Part shown: piece after piece, positions 37,782-45,309 of the stretch
Numbering within the stretch: the first letter of the stretch is position 1
Layout of the letters: every line of letters starts with the position of its first letter
The notes under the pieces: model-generated
Told to the model about the DNA's origin: nothing
Seen by the model: only the letters and a program-made list of their open reading frames with translations
Databases searched by the model: none
Position numbers and translations under genes: made by a program
Origin: DTU019 sp050949825
GTDB lineage: Bacteria > Bacillota > Syntrophomonadia > Syntrophomonadales > Syntrophomonadaceae
Direction: 5' to 3'
Assembly: GCA_050949825.1 (NCBI GenBank)
Contig: JBMNGL010000013.1
Location: 434,001 to 498,000, forward strand
DNA length: 64,000 nucleotides

Positions 37782-37889
37782 CTAAACGATGGCTAAAAAA
37801 ACTACCGCAAATACATAGGTAACAGCCATCATGAGCAGTGCTCCACCACATGCCTGAAGGAAATCCCCCTTACTCAATCCCTGAAACAT
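37782..37889 (-). CDS. SOS-controlled 35-residue membrane protein
   Basis: Reads MFQGLSKGDFLQACGG then a single hydrophobic helix of about 19 residues ending AVVFLAIV. The ATG is preceded by GGGGGAGAGGAC (good ribosome site). A near-perfect sigma-A promoter with a perfect LexA box lies directly upstream, so DNA damage should induce it. Firmicute SOS regulons often include small membrane proteins that block division (YneA type) or act as toxins; this one has no LysM domain and no detectable similarity I can name. Its role is inferred only from regulation and topology. Confidence 0.75.
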   Translation of the reverse strand: MFQGLSKGDFLQACGGALLMMAVTYVFAVVFLAIV

Positions 37890-37907
37890 GTCCTCTCCCC
37901 CTTTTTG

Positions 37908-37958
37908 CGAACATATGTTCTTGCAAATTATTCTATATGCAAACACTTGTTCTGTCAA
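37908..37958 (-). promoter_or_regulatory. SOS promoter with one perfect LexA box and a degenerate second
   Basis: -35 TTGACA (37953-37958), 17-base spacer, -10 TAGAAT (37930-37935). CGAACATATGTTCT (37908-37921 read on plus) sits just downstream of the -10 over the start site. A second, weaker site GAACAAGTGTTT lies inside the spacer. It drives the 35-residue gene only. Confidence 0.9.
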
Positions 37959-38084
37959 TCCTTAAGCAGAAACCAAATTGAATGGTACTTTTTTTAAAAA
38001 AAAAGGATCTACAGCACTCGCCCCTTTTATTTTCCGTACCAGGCCGGTTTTGCTATAATAGCAGTACATTAGGAGGCTAAAGAC

Positions 38085-39356
38085 ATGAAAGATACTGCTA
38101 TTAAAAGCTCGATTATCAAGGATATCGGCCTGGCCGCGGAGGGACAACGCAAATTGGAATGGGTTAAGGGGCGCATGCCGGTCATGAATGAACTGCACCG
38201 GGATTATGCGCAAAGCAGGCCCCTGGAAGGTAAGATCATCGCCTGCTGCCTGCATTTGGAGGCAAAAACCGGCTATTTGCTGCAAACCCTGCAGGCGTCC
38301 GGCGCCAGGGTGGTAGCCTGTGCCAGCAATCCCCTCTCAACTCAGGATGATGTGGTAGCGGCTCTGGTTGACAGCGGCATAACCGTATTTGCCTATCACG
38401 GCGAATCCACCCCTGAATACCAGCGTTTCCTGGGCCTGGCCCTGGATGCACAGCCGGACGCCATCATTGACGACGGCGCTGATCTGGTAACCTTACTGCA
38501 CAAGGAACGGCATGAGCAGGCCCGGACTATCATGGGGGCCTGTGAGGAAACCACCACCGGAATTGTCAGATTAAAAGCCATGGATCGAGAAAAAGCCTTG
38601 CTTTTTCCTGTCATCGCGGTTAATGACGCCTATATGAAATACCTGTTTGACAATCGTTATGGCACCGGGCAATCGGTTTGGGACGGAATCAACCGTACCA
38701 CCAATCTGGTGGTGGCCGGTAAAAACGTGGTAGTGGCCGGATACGGGTGGTGCGGCAAAGGGGTTTCCATGCGCGCCTTAGGTATGGGCGCCAGGGTGAT
38801 TATCACCGAAATTGATCCCATAAAGGCTAATGAGGCCATTATGGATGGTTTTCAGGTCATGCCCATGCTGGAGGCAGCCCGTTTGGGAGATATTTTTATA
38901 ACCGTTACGGGAAACATCAACGTCATCCGCAAAGAGCACATGCGATTGATGAAGGATGGAGCCATTATGGCCAATGCGGGACATTTTGACGTGGAAGTAT
39001 CCAAAGGCGATTTGCAGGCCCTGGCCGCGTCGCGGCGCCAGCTCAAAAACAATATTGAGGAATTTCAGCTGGCAGACGGCCGCCGGGTATTTCTGCTGGC
39101 CGAGGGACGCCTGGTCAACCTGGCGGCTGGAGACGGACATCCGGCGGAGGTTATGGATCTGAGCTTTTCGCTGCAGGCTCTATCACTGGTCTATTTGATA
39201 CAAAATCACCTTCAACTGGGTTGTCATGTCTACAACGTTCCCGAAGCCATCGATAAGCGGGTGGCTTTACTCAAACTGCAGGCAGAAGGGGTGCTAATAG
39301 ACAACTTAACCGGTGAACAAGAAAAATACCTGGCCAATTGGGACACCAATCTCTAG
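38085..39356 (+). CDS. ahcY: Adenosylhomocysteinase
   Basis: 423 residues. NAD-binding GYGWCGKGVSMRALGMGARV, substrate-site segments EETTTGIVRL and NDAYMKYLFDN, and the C-terminal AGHFDVEV. It cleaves S-adenosylhomocysteine to adenosine and homocysteine in methyl-group recycling. The short length lacks the roughly 40-residue insert of mammalian-type enzymes, as in many thermophile and archaeal forms, where an S-inosylhomocysteine specificity is also known. Promoter TGCTATAAT (38051-38059) and AGGAGG (38070-38075) lie upstream. Confidence 0.95.
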   Translation: MKDTAIKSSIIKDIGLAAEGQRKLEWVKGRMPVMNELHRDYAQSRPLEGKIIACCLHLEAKTGYLLQTLQASGARVVACASNPLSTQDDVVAALVDSGITVFAYHGESTPEYQRFLGLALDAQPDAIIDDGADLVTLLHKERHEQARTIMGACEETTTGIVRLKAMDREKALLFPVIAVNDAYMKYLFDNRYGTGQSVWDGINRTTNLVVAGKNVVVAGYGWCGKGVSMRALGMGARVIITEIDPIKANEAIMDGFQVMPMLEAARLGDIFITVTGNINVIRKEHMRLMKDGAIMANAGHFDVEVSKGDLQALAASRRQLKNNIEEFQLADGRRVFLLAEGRLVNLAAGDGHPAEVMDLSFSLQALSLVYLIQNHLQLGCHVYNVPEAIDKRVALLKLQAEGVLIDNLTGEQEKYLANWDTNL

Positions 39357-39461
39357 GGTTCTCTAAATTAAATTACGCTCGCCAAATACCGCCATTTGAT
39401 TGCATACCAATACCGCCTTTCAGGCATAATAAATAATGCTACCAGGAAAGGCGGTTTTGTT

Positions 39462-40406
39462 ATGGAAACAACGGTCAAACGTTATATATGGCTATTTTTC
39501 GCAGTTTTAATCGCAGTCATGGTGGGTGCTTATCTTATGCAGATAATAACAGCCCCGCAGGCTAAGCCCCTGGGTGATAATGACGCCGCTTCATCCTACT
39601 ACACCGTGTGGGACGAGCAGGGCCGGGTAGTTCTCGAAACCGGCATCCCTATTCAAATCAATGATGAATACATCAGCGCTCAAAATATTCATTATTGTAT
39701 TACCAGGGTAGAACAAACCCAGGCCTGGGCGGCTATCCAGCCACCGCTCATCCCTGAGCAGGCTCGCAATCTTGATTATACGGCTGCGCAGCTTGCTCCA
39801 GGCCCCAGTATACCTGTGCAGACCCCGCCTCAGAACATTCATGTGGTGATCTATCACACTCACAGTGACGAATCCTATGTCCCCACCTCCGGAGTATCCT
39901 CCAAACCCGGTGACGGAGATGTTTATAACGTCGGCGCCGCCCTGGCCGATACCTTTTCCCTCAATGGGATCAGTGTTACCCATAGCTTCAACGAACACGG
40001 TCCCCACGATATCAATGCTTATCACCGCTCGCGGCGCACCGCCACGCAATTGCTAAAAGAAGGGCCTGACGCCGCCTTCGATATTCACCGCGATTCAGCC
40101 CCCGCTCAAGCCTATCAAACGACTATTAATGGCATCCCTACATCCCGAGTGATGATCGTTATGGGCCGCTCCAACCCCAATTTTCAAACTAACCTGGATT
40201 ATGCGCTGCGGGTAAAAGCAGCGGTCGACTCCCTTTATCCAGGTCTGTTACGCGGCATATTTATCGGTCAAGGTGATTACAATCAGGACCTGTATCCTAC
40301 CGCACTGCTATTGGAGGTGGGTACTGACGGGGTTTCTCTTTTGGCCGCAGAACGGGCTGTTCGTGCCATGGGCGATGCCTTGATTGCGGTATTGCGCAGT
40401 CGTTAG
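39462..40406 (+). CDS. spoIIP: Stage II sporulation protein P (SpoIIP)-like amidase
   Basis: 314 residues. An N-terminal membrane anchor (LFFAVLIAVMVGAYLM), then the SpoIIP domain: IYHTHSDESYVP (metal site), FDIHRDS, and LLEVGTDG near the end. SpoIIP removes stem peptides from peptidoglycan during engulfment of the forespore, together with SpoIID. This shows a sporulating lineage. ATG 39462 lies after AGGAAAGG; the longer frame upstream lacks a site. Confidence 0.9.
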   Translation: METTVKRYIWLFFAVLIAVMVGAYLMQIITAPQAKPLGDNDAASSYYTVWDEQGRVVLETGIPIQINDEYISAQNIHYCITRVEQTQAWAAIQPPLIPEQARNLDYTAAQLAPGPSIPVQTPPQNIHVVIYHTHSDESYVPTSGVSSKPGDGDVYNVGAALADTFSLNGISVTHSFNEHGPHDINAYHRSRRTATQLLKEGPDAAFDIHRDSAPAQAYQTTINGIPTSRVMIVMGRSNPNFQTNLDYALRVKAAVDSLYPGLLRGIFIGQGDYNQDLYPTALLLEVGTDGVSLLAAERAVRAMGDALIAVLRSR

Positions 40407-40566
40407 AACTTCAGCAGCTCGGGCCAAGACGGGGACATTCTTCCTGCCCCCATGCTCTCCTCAGGCAGATTGCTTCTTTCCCGGAACGGATATTTATATA
40501 ATAATAAGGGTTACAGACTAATCACAGCATTCAACAGACGTAGATATAGCTGGGGAAGGGTAATTT

Positions 40567-41964
40567 ATGAAAATAGAAACCAAATGGCGGGTACTGGCCA
40601 TTGTTTGCATAGGCATATTTATGTCCACCCTGGATGGAAGTATATTAAATATTGCCAATCCGACCATTGCCCGCAGCCTGAGCGTCGATCTCAAACAGAT
40701 TCAATGGGTTGTAACCGGCTATATGCTTGCGATAACGGCTTCCCTGCTATTTTTCGGCAATCTGGGGGATAAGATCGGCAGTAATAAGGTTTATACCATT
40801 GGTTTTCTCCTTTTTACGCTGGGTTCCTTGTTCTGCGGGCTTTCTTCCAGTCTGCCCGGTTTGATTGCGGCGCGGATCTTTCAAGCGCTGGGAGCCAGTA
40901 TGCTTATGGCGACAGGAATTGGCCTGGTTTCCAACAGCTTCCCCCCGGAGGAACGGGGCAAGGCTTTGGGATTCACCGGGAGTATCGTCGGCATCGGCAA
41001 TATGAGCGGTCCCGCCCTGGGCGGTTTTCTGGTGGCCCGCTTCGCCTGGCCGGTTATATTCTGGATAAACATCCCCATTGGGGTGGCAGCTTTTTATCTT
41101 GCCTGGCGCTTCTTGCCCCAACAAGCCACAAGCGATAATGGCAAAAGCTTTGATCCGGGCGGCATTGTACTCTTTGGGCTGGCCGCGATTATCCTGGTTT
41201 TGTCTATGGCGACCGGGGTCAGCATCGATTGGCGCCTGTCCCTGCTGGGATTGTTCCTGCTGCTATGGTTCTACTGGTTTGAAAAAGGCAATCCCAAAGC
41301 GATGTTGGATCTGGGCTTGTTTCGTATTAAGCCTTTCTTATATGGCAATATTATGGGTTTTATTATCTACGTTGCCCAGACCTTTATGTTTTTCCTGCTG
41401 CCCTTTTATCTAGAGCGACTGCTGGGCTACTCCCCGGCTCAATCAGGTTTGTTCATGACCATACCACCGGTGTGCATGGCGGTGACAGCGCCGCTGGCGG
41501 GCAGCCTCTCCGATCGTGTCGGCCCGGCGCGCTTGACCTCCATCTCCTACCTGCTAATCAGTATTGCTTTTGCGGTGTTTAGTGCCATGAGCGAAAATAC
41601 TGTTCCCCTCCACATCATTGCCGGGCTGGTTATTATAGGCATTGGTATGGGATGTTTCGGATCCCCCAACAACAGTTCCATTCTTGGTTCAGTCCCCAAA
41701 AGCAAAGCCGGTTACACCGGCGGATTTATCGCCACGGTTCGCAATTTCGGTTTTTCATTGGGCATTGCCCTATCCGCCAGCCTGTTTACCTGGTTCTTTA
41801 CCATGAATCAGCAGACCATGGCATACCAGGATGCTTATGTGCTGGCATCACACCGGGTCTATCTGTTTGCCGTGGGAATGAGTCTGACCGGTTTGGTGAT
41901 CTCACTTTTTACCGGTGCTATCCGCGAAAGCCCGAGCAAGACAGCCCTGGACCCGGAAGCCTGA
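40567..41964 (+). CDS. MFS drug:H+ antiporter (DHA2/EmrB-QacA type)
   Basis: 465 residues with about 14 hydrophobic segments. First-helix motif STLDGSILNIANPTI, motif A GNLGDKIGSNK, and the motif C region GIGNMSGPALGGFLV support drug:H+ antiporter family 2. It probably expels toxic compounds; the substrate is not predictable. ATG follows GGGGAAGGG. No regulator gene is adjacent. Confidence 0.92.
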   Translation: MKIETKWRVLAIVCIGIFMSTLDGSILNIANPTIARSLSVDLKQIQWVVTGYMLAITASLLFFGNLGDKIGSNKVYTIGFLLFTLGSLFCGLSSSLPGLIAARIFQALGASMLMATGIGLVSNSFPPEERGKALGFTGSIVGIGNMSGPALGGFLVARFAWPVIFWINIPIGVAAFYLAWRFLPQQATSDNGKSFDPGGIVLFGLAAIILVLSMATGVSIDWRLSLLGLFLLLWFYWFEKGNPKAMLDLGLFRIKPFLYGNIMGFIIYVAQTFMFFLLPFYLERLLGYSPAQSGLFMTIPPVCMAVTAPLAGSLSDRVGPARLTSISYLLISIAFAVFSAMSENTVPLHIIAGLVIIGIGMGCFGSPNNSSILGSVPKSKAGYTGGFIATVRNFGFSLGIALSASLFTWFFTMNQQTMAYQDAYVLASHRVYLFAVGMSLTGLVISLFTGAIRESPSKTALDPEA

Positions 41965-41993
41965 TCTTCGCCCCTAAAACTGACGGCTGACCT

Positions 41994-42022
41994 TTGACCT
42001 GGCTTTTTAATTCTGCTATAAT
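41994..42022 (+). promoter_or_regulatory. Promoter of tRNA-Arg
   Basis: TTGACC (41994-41999), 17-base spacer, TATAAT (42017-42022), 13 bases before the mature tRNA 5' end. Typical strong stable-RNA promoter. Confidence 0.9.
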
Positions 42023-42035
42023 CAGTATGCATTAT

Positions 42036-42110
42036 GCGCCCGTAGCTCAGTGGATAGAGCACCGGCCTCCGGAGCCGGGAGCGGAGGTTCGATTCCTCTC
42101 GGGCGTACCA
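42036..42110 (+). tRNA. tRNA-Arg (anticodon CCG)
   Basis: Acceptor GCGCCCG pairs with CGGGCGT (one G-U pair); D arm AGCTCAGTGGATAGAGC; anticodon stem-loop CCGGC-CTCCGGA-GCCGG gives CCG at 34-36, reading CGG; TTCGATT T-loop; CCA is encoded. It has its own promoter and terminator. Confidence 0.97.
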
Positions 42111-42123
42111 TTAGTAAAATCGG

Positions 42124-42156
42124 CACTTTCAGAGGTTCCTGAAAGTGTTTTTTTTT
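42124..42156 (+). terminator. Terminator of tRNA-Arg
   Basis: Stem CACTTTCAG/CTGAAAGTG with a 6-base loop followed by nine T residues. Confidence 0.92.
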
Positions 42157-42309
42157 GGTTTGCATCCTAGCTATTATTACAGCGATAAAAGCCTATTCAG
42201 CAAGATGATCTTGTGTAAATATTCTTTACTGCACATAATCCTACTAATGTTTATTAAGATAGTATTTATTCCTCTTTCTATTTGTGTCGTTAAATATGAA
42301 TAATGGGGA

Positions 42310-42807
42310 TTATATGTAGTATTTATCGAGTTCCCATTTCAAGGGATTTGTATCAATATATTCCCATATTTTCCGGTATTCTGTTTCGTTGCGGATAATA
42401 TGGTCATGGTACGACTTCTGCCAAATCTTTTTGTCAAATGGTGGGTATTCTCCCTTTTTAACAAAGTTAATATATAGTCTTGTGGTTAATGTTTTAAATC
42501 GTTTTATATATTCAGATAATGTAGGGAACGGCCCCTGTGCCGTTCCGTCATGTTGTATCAACATAATCGCGTGTAAGTGGTTTGGCATAACAATAAATTT
42601 GTCGATAATTATATCCGGATAAAATCCTGATATTTCTTCAAATTTATTAAATACCATTAAACCTGCATTATTTAAAATCAAATTACTGTTTTCAATTCTT
42701 CCAAACAAAGGCAATCGATTTTGGGTGCATATTGTGATGAAATACGCATTATTTTGACTATAATTATAGTTTTGGAGACGCTGTAATTTGCGTTGCGGTA
42801 AATTCAT
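42310..42807 (-). CDS. REP-associated tyrosine transposase (IS200-like RAYT)
   Basis: 165 residues. The N-terminal YFITICTQNRLPLFG, the HUH motif MPNHLHAI, and a C-terminal PLKWELDKYY are typical of RAYT/Y1 transposases that nick at REP hairpins. I choose ATG 42807: the longer frame starts with GTG inside the first repeat of the neighbouring 40-bp array. A copy of the repeat's palindrome is embedded in the coding sequence (42522-42547). It is intact and may still be active. Confidence 0.9.
   Translation of the reverse strand: MNLPQRKLQRLQNYNYSQNNAYFITICTQNRLPLFGRIENSNLILNNAGLMVFNKFEEISGFYPDIIIDKFIVMPNHLHAIMLIQHDGTAQGPFPTLSEYIKRFKTLTTRLYINFVKKGEYPPFDKKIWQKSYHDHIIRNETEYRKIWEYIDTNPLKWELDKYYI
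42522..42547. repeat. REP-like palindrome embedded in the RAYT coding sequence
   Basis: TAGGGAACGG-CCCCTGTG-CCGTTCCG, an inverted repeat GGAACGG/CCGTTCC whose sequence matches the core of each 40-bp array unit on the opposite strand. It encodes the HDGTAQGPFPT segment right after the HUH motif. Confidence 0.85.
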
Positions 42808-42820
42808 GAAATCACCGTCA

Positions 42821-43204
42821 CTGTTTCGGAACGACACAGGGGGCGTTCCCTACAAATTCGCTGTTTCGGAACGACACAGGGGGCGTTCCCTACAAATTCG
42901 CTGTTTCGGAACGGCACGGGGGGCGTTCCCTACAAATTCGCTGTTTCGGAACGACACGGGGGGCGTTCCCTACAAATTCGCTGTTTCGGAACGGCACGGG
43001 GGGCGTTCCCTACAAATTCGCTGTTTCGGAACGGCACGGGGGGCGTTCCCTACAAATTCGCTGTTTCGGAACGGCACGGGGGGCGTTCCCTACAAATTCG
43101 CTGTTTCGGAACGGCACGGGGGGCGTTCCCTACAAATTCGCTGTTTCGGAACGGCACGGGGGGCGTTGATTCGGAACGACACGGGGGTCGTTCCCTACAA
43201 ATTT
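42821..43204. repeat. Tandem array of 40-bp REP-like repeats
   Basis: Unit CTGTTTCGGAACGRCACRGG + GGGCGTTCCCTACAAATTCG, eight complete copies plus two partial (43141-43204). Each holds the palindrome GGAACG-N10-CGTTCC. The units are continuous without unique spacers. It abuts the RAYT gene, the standard REP/RAYT arrangement. The plus-strand open frame that runs across it exists only because the unit lacks stop codons. Confidence 0.93.
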
Positions 43205-43409
43205 ATCGAAATCATAGAATAGGTACTCGTATCGCCTGAATACAATGTTACGTATTTTTCTACTAATGTTCAGCACAACTTACTCCTTTAATTACTGCGC
43301 ATCATCTTTATTATGCGTCATAACTAATCGATTGGATATACTCATCTATAAGCAGGTAAATGGTATAATTGGTTTATATGGTTAAATTTGTTGTCGCCTC
43401 AATAGTGGT
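43205..43409. other. Intergenic, nothing recognised
   Basis: About 200 AT-rich bases between the repeat array and the next gene. No repeat unit, gene or structured RNA seen. Confidence 0.4.
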
Positions 43410-43427
43410 ATGAAGGGAATAATCATT

Positions 43428-43754
43428 ATGAATCATAACTGGAAATTACCCAATTATCTGATATCTACTATTCTTGGCCTAATAGCTGTTCTGACGATAC
43501 TATGTACGTGGAGCCCACTGTTATTGATTGTATATAGTATAATTAATCCTTCTCCTTCACCTATGAGAGTAGTAGGCATTAATTATCCAACCAGTTCTTT
43601 CATGTGGTTAGGTATTTCCTTTGTAATTTCTGTGATTATATTATTCTCGCAAAGAAAGAAGGCTTCTTCCTTTCTATTTTGGATAAATGGCATATCTGCC
43701 TGTGTCATTTTATCCCACCTTATCGTGTGGGCTTTTTGGACTTTTCAATTTTAA
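43428..43754 (+). CDS. Three-helix membrane protein, function unknown
   Basis: 108 residues with three hydrophobic segments (about 10-30, 50-68, 80-102). ATG 43428 is preferred because GAAGGG lies 10 bases upstream, but ATG 43410 is in frame. It lies in AT-rich accessory DNA between the REP array and IS remnants. I cannot assign a family. Confidence 0.5.
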   Translation: MNHNWKLPNYLISTILGLIAVLTILCTWSPLLLIVYSIINPSPSPMRVVGINYPTSSFMWLGISFVISVIILFSQRKKASSFLFWINGISACVILSHLIVWAFWTFQF

Positions 43755-43825
43755 TAGAGTTTTCATTCTGCCGTATTTTTAAACAGACTATTCAGCACCT
43801 AATACGATCAGTTATGACAATGCGA

Positions 43826-44050
43826 TTATGTGGCCGAATATAATGCCCCCCGTTGTTTAACTTCAGCTTTTTCCAGAAGCTCGATGTAGTCGGGATTCGT
43901 AAAGTGGCCGCCTTGATCACTATTGATTATTTCTGGTTTGCGCTTACTCATCGCACGTTTTAAACAGCTCAGAACAAATGACTTTTCCAGGGTGCTCGAA
44001 AGCTCGTAATCGGCAATACGTCTGCTATACCAATCAATTATGATAAACAA
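43826..44050 (-). pseudogene. IS3-family transposase remnant (C-terminal DDE part)
   Basis: 74 residues of an rve-type integrase core: FIIIDWYSRRIADYEL and the Asp site INSDQGGHFTNPDYIELLEK. The N-terminal two thirds and the last Glu region are missing, so it is a dead fragment. It abuts the leucine-rich-repeat fragment, suggesting the insertion truncated that gene. Confidence 0.85.
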
Positions 44051-44237
44051 TTTTTAGAACTGTATCTGGAATATATACGGTCTGAACATACTCATTTCCC
44101 TTAAAACACGCATCGCCCAGTGTTTCGATTCCTTCAACCAAACCCGCTAAGCCGCTCGGGTCGCACTCCTGCGTTGCCCTATCCTGCTTATCGGTAAAAG
44201 CATCGTTATTTTCTCCATTTTGTCCAAAACCATGCAA
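44034..44237 (-). pseudogene. Leucine-rich-repeat (BspA type) protein fragment
   Basis: Contains LVEGIETLGDACFKGNEYVQ TVYIPDTV split across one BspA-like repeat, the unit typical of large surface proteins. It is too short to be functional and overlaps the RHS fragment in another frame, so it is likely residue of a deletion. Confidence 0.5.
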
Positions 44238-44493
44238 GGGTGTGCATCTTCACTGTACGGAGGTTGGGGGGCAGTGCACAAGAGGGGGGGTGCAAAATGA
44301 AGGCGTCATACTGATAGGTAATGGTCTGCCCGCTTGCGTTTACGGATATGATATTGCTGGTGCCGTCATATTCATAGCCGAATTGGGACAGGGTTGCGCC
44401 GCCGCGTTTGTTGATTAGGGACGTTAAGCGGTTCATGTTGTCATAAACATATTCGGTCCTTAAGCCGTTAGGATGATTGACCGCTTTGATCAT
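44206..44493 (-). pseudogene. RHS/YD-repeat protein fragment
   Basis: YD-repeats are visible: TEYVYDNMNRLTSLINKRG, FGYEYDGTSNIISV and ITYQYD. The reading frame then continues into unrelated residues. RHS proteins are very large secreted or toxin-delivery proteins; only about 65 residues remain here. With the adjacent fragments it forms a graveyard of accessory genes. Confidence 0.75.
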
Positions 44494-44565
44494 GCCGTCG
44501 GCTTGTATTCGTAGCCAGCTGATATACCCTTTCGGGTATTGAATGTGTATATAATTTAATTGCCG

Positions 44566-44595
44566 TTGAATTTTACGAATAATATACCATAGAAT
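44566..44595 (+). promoter_or_regulatory. Promoter of the toxin-antitoxin operon
   Basis: TTGAAT (44566-44571), 18-base spacer, TAGAAT (44590-44595), AAAGGAG (44607-44613) before ATG 44623. Phd-family antitoxins usually repress their own promoter. Confidence 0.65.
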
Positions 44596-44622
44596 AATAT
44601 TAGCGGAAAGGAGCTGATATCG

Positions 44623-44880
44623 ATGCCAAAAATAAAGCCCATTTCAGATTTAAGGAATTACAACGAGGTTTTACGCGATGTTTCCGTTGGCGAGCCTGTC
44701 TTTTTAACAAAGAATGGTCGTGGCCGATATGCCATCATCGATATTGCTGATTACGAAAAAATACAGGCGACAATCAAGCTGATGAGTGAGCTTAACAAGG
44801 GACGAAAATCGGGCGAGGAAAAAGGGTGGCTTCAGCATGGAGATGTGCAAGCACATTTCGAAGGAAAGGCTTATGAATAA
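44623..44880 (+). CDS. Phd/YefM-family antitoxin
   Basis: 85 residues. The N-terminus ISDLRNYNEVLRDVSVGEPVFLTKNG plus YAIIDIADYEKI is the Phd/YefM DNA-binding and dimerisation fold. The C-terminal helix normally neutralises the toxin. It overlaps the toxin start by 8 bases. The operon partner is frameshifted, so the antitoxin may now act alone as a repressor or remnant. Confidence 0.9.
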   Translation: MPKIKPISDLRNYNEVLRDVSVGEPVFLTKNGRGRYAIIDIADYEKIQATIKLMSELNKGRKSGEEKGWLQHGDVQAHFEGKAYE

Positions 44881-45207
44881 ACTGCTTTATTCACCCGAAT
44901 CCTTAAATGATCTTGACGAGATATGGGCTTATATTATAATGAATTGCAGAATCCTGTAGCCGCTCAAAAAATTGTGTCAGATATATTGGACACCATAGAG
45001 AGGCTACGGGATTTTGCGGAAATAGGACCTCCTTTATCCTCGATTACCGGAATTGAAAATGATTATCGGTTTCTTGTCAGCGGAAAATATACCGCCTTTT
45101 ACCGTATCATGGGCATCGAGATACATATAGACCGCGTATTATACGGAAGGCGTAATTACATGCGTATTTTGTTCGGCACCTTACAGAATGACGATGATGC
45201 AGATTAG
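44873..45207 (+). pseudogene. ParE/RelE-family toxin, frameshifted
   Basis: Frame 1 starts at ATG 44873: NKLLYSPESLNDLDEIWAYI, and stops early. The rest (NELQNPVAAQKIV ... YRIMGIEIHIDRVLYGRRNY) is in another frame. A one-base deletion near 44935, in an AT-rich run TTATATTATAATG, restores a full ParE-like protein with the expected C-terminal RVLYGRRNY. The toxin is probably inactive unless frameshifting occurs. It overlaps the antitoxin stop by 8 bases, as in intact operons. Confidence 0.85.
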
Positions 45208-45266
45208 CTCTCATCTTAAGATCAGATAAGCGTGTTAAATTAAATCAAATTCCAAATTCCAAATTA

Positions 45267-45303
45267 AAACCCGGCCCTTTGAAAGCATAAGGCCGGGTTT
45301 TTG
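45267..45303. terminator. Bidirectional terminator between the TA operon and flavodiiron gene
   Basis: Stem AAACCCGGCC/GGCCGGGTTT around a 14-base loop, followed by TTTTTT on the plus strand; the minus strand tail is TTTTAATTT. It serves both converging units. Confidence 0.85.
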
Positions 45304-45309
45304 GTTGAT

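Noticed and set aside
42821..43204. 40-bp array as a CRISPR or as a 144-residue repeat protein
   Set aside because: No unique spacers; the open frame exists only because the unit has no stops, and it lies next to a RAYT gene.
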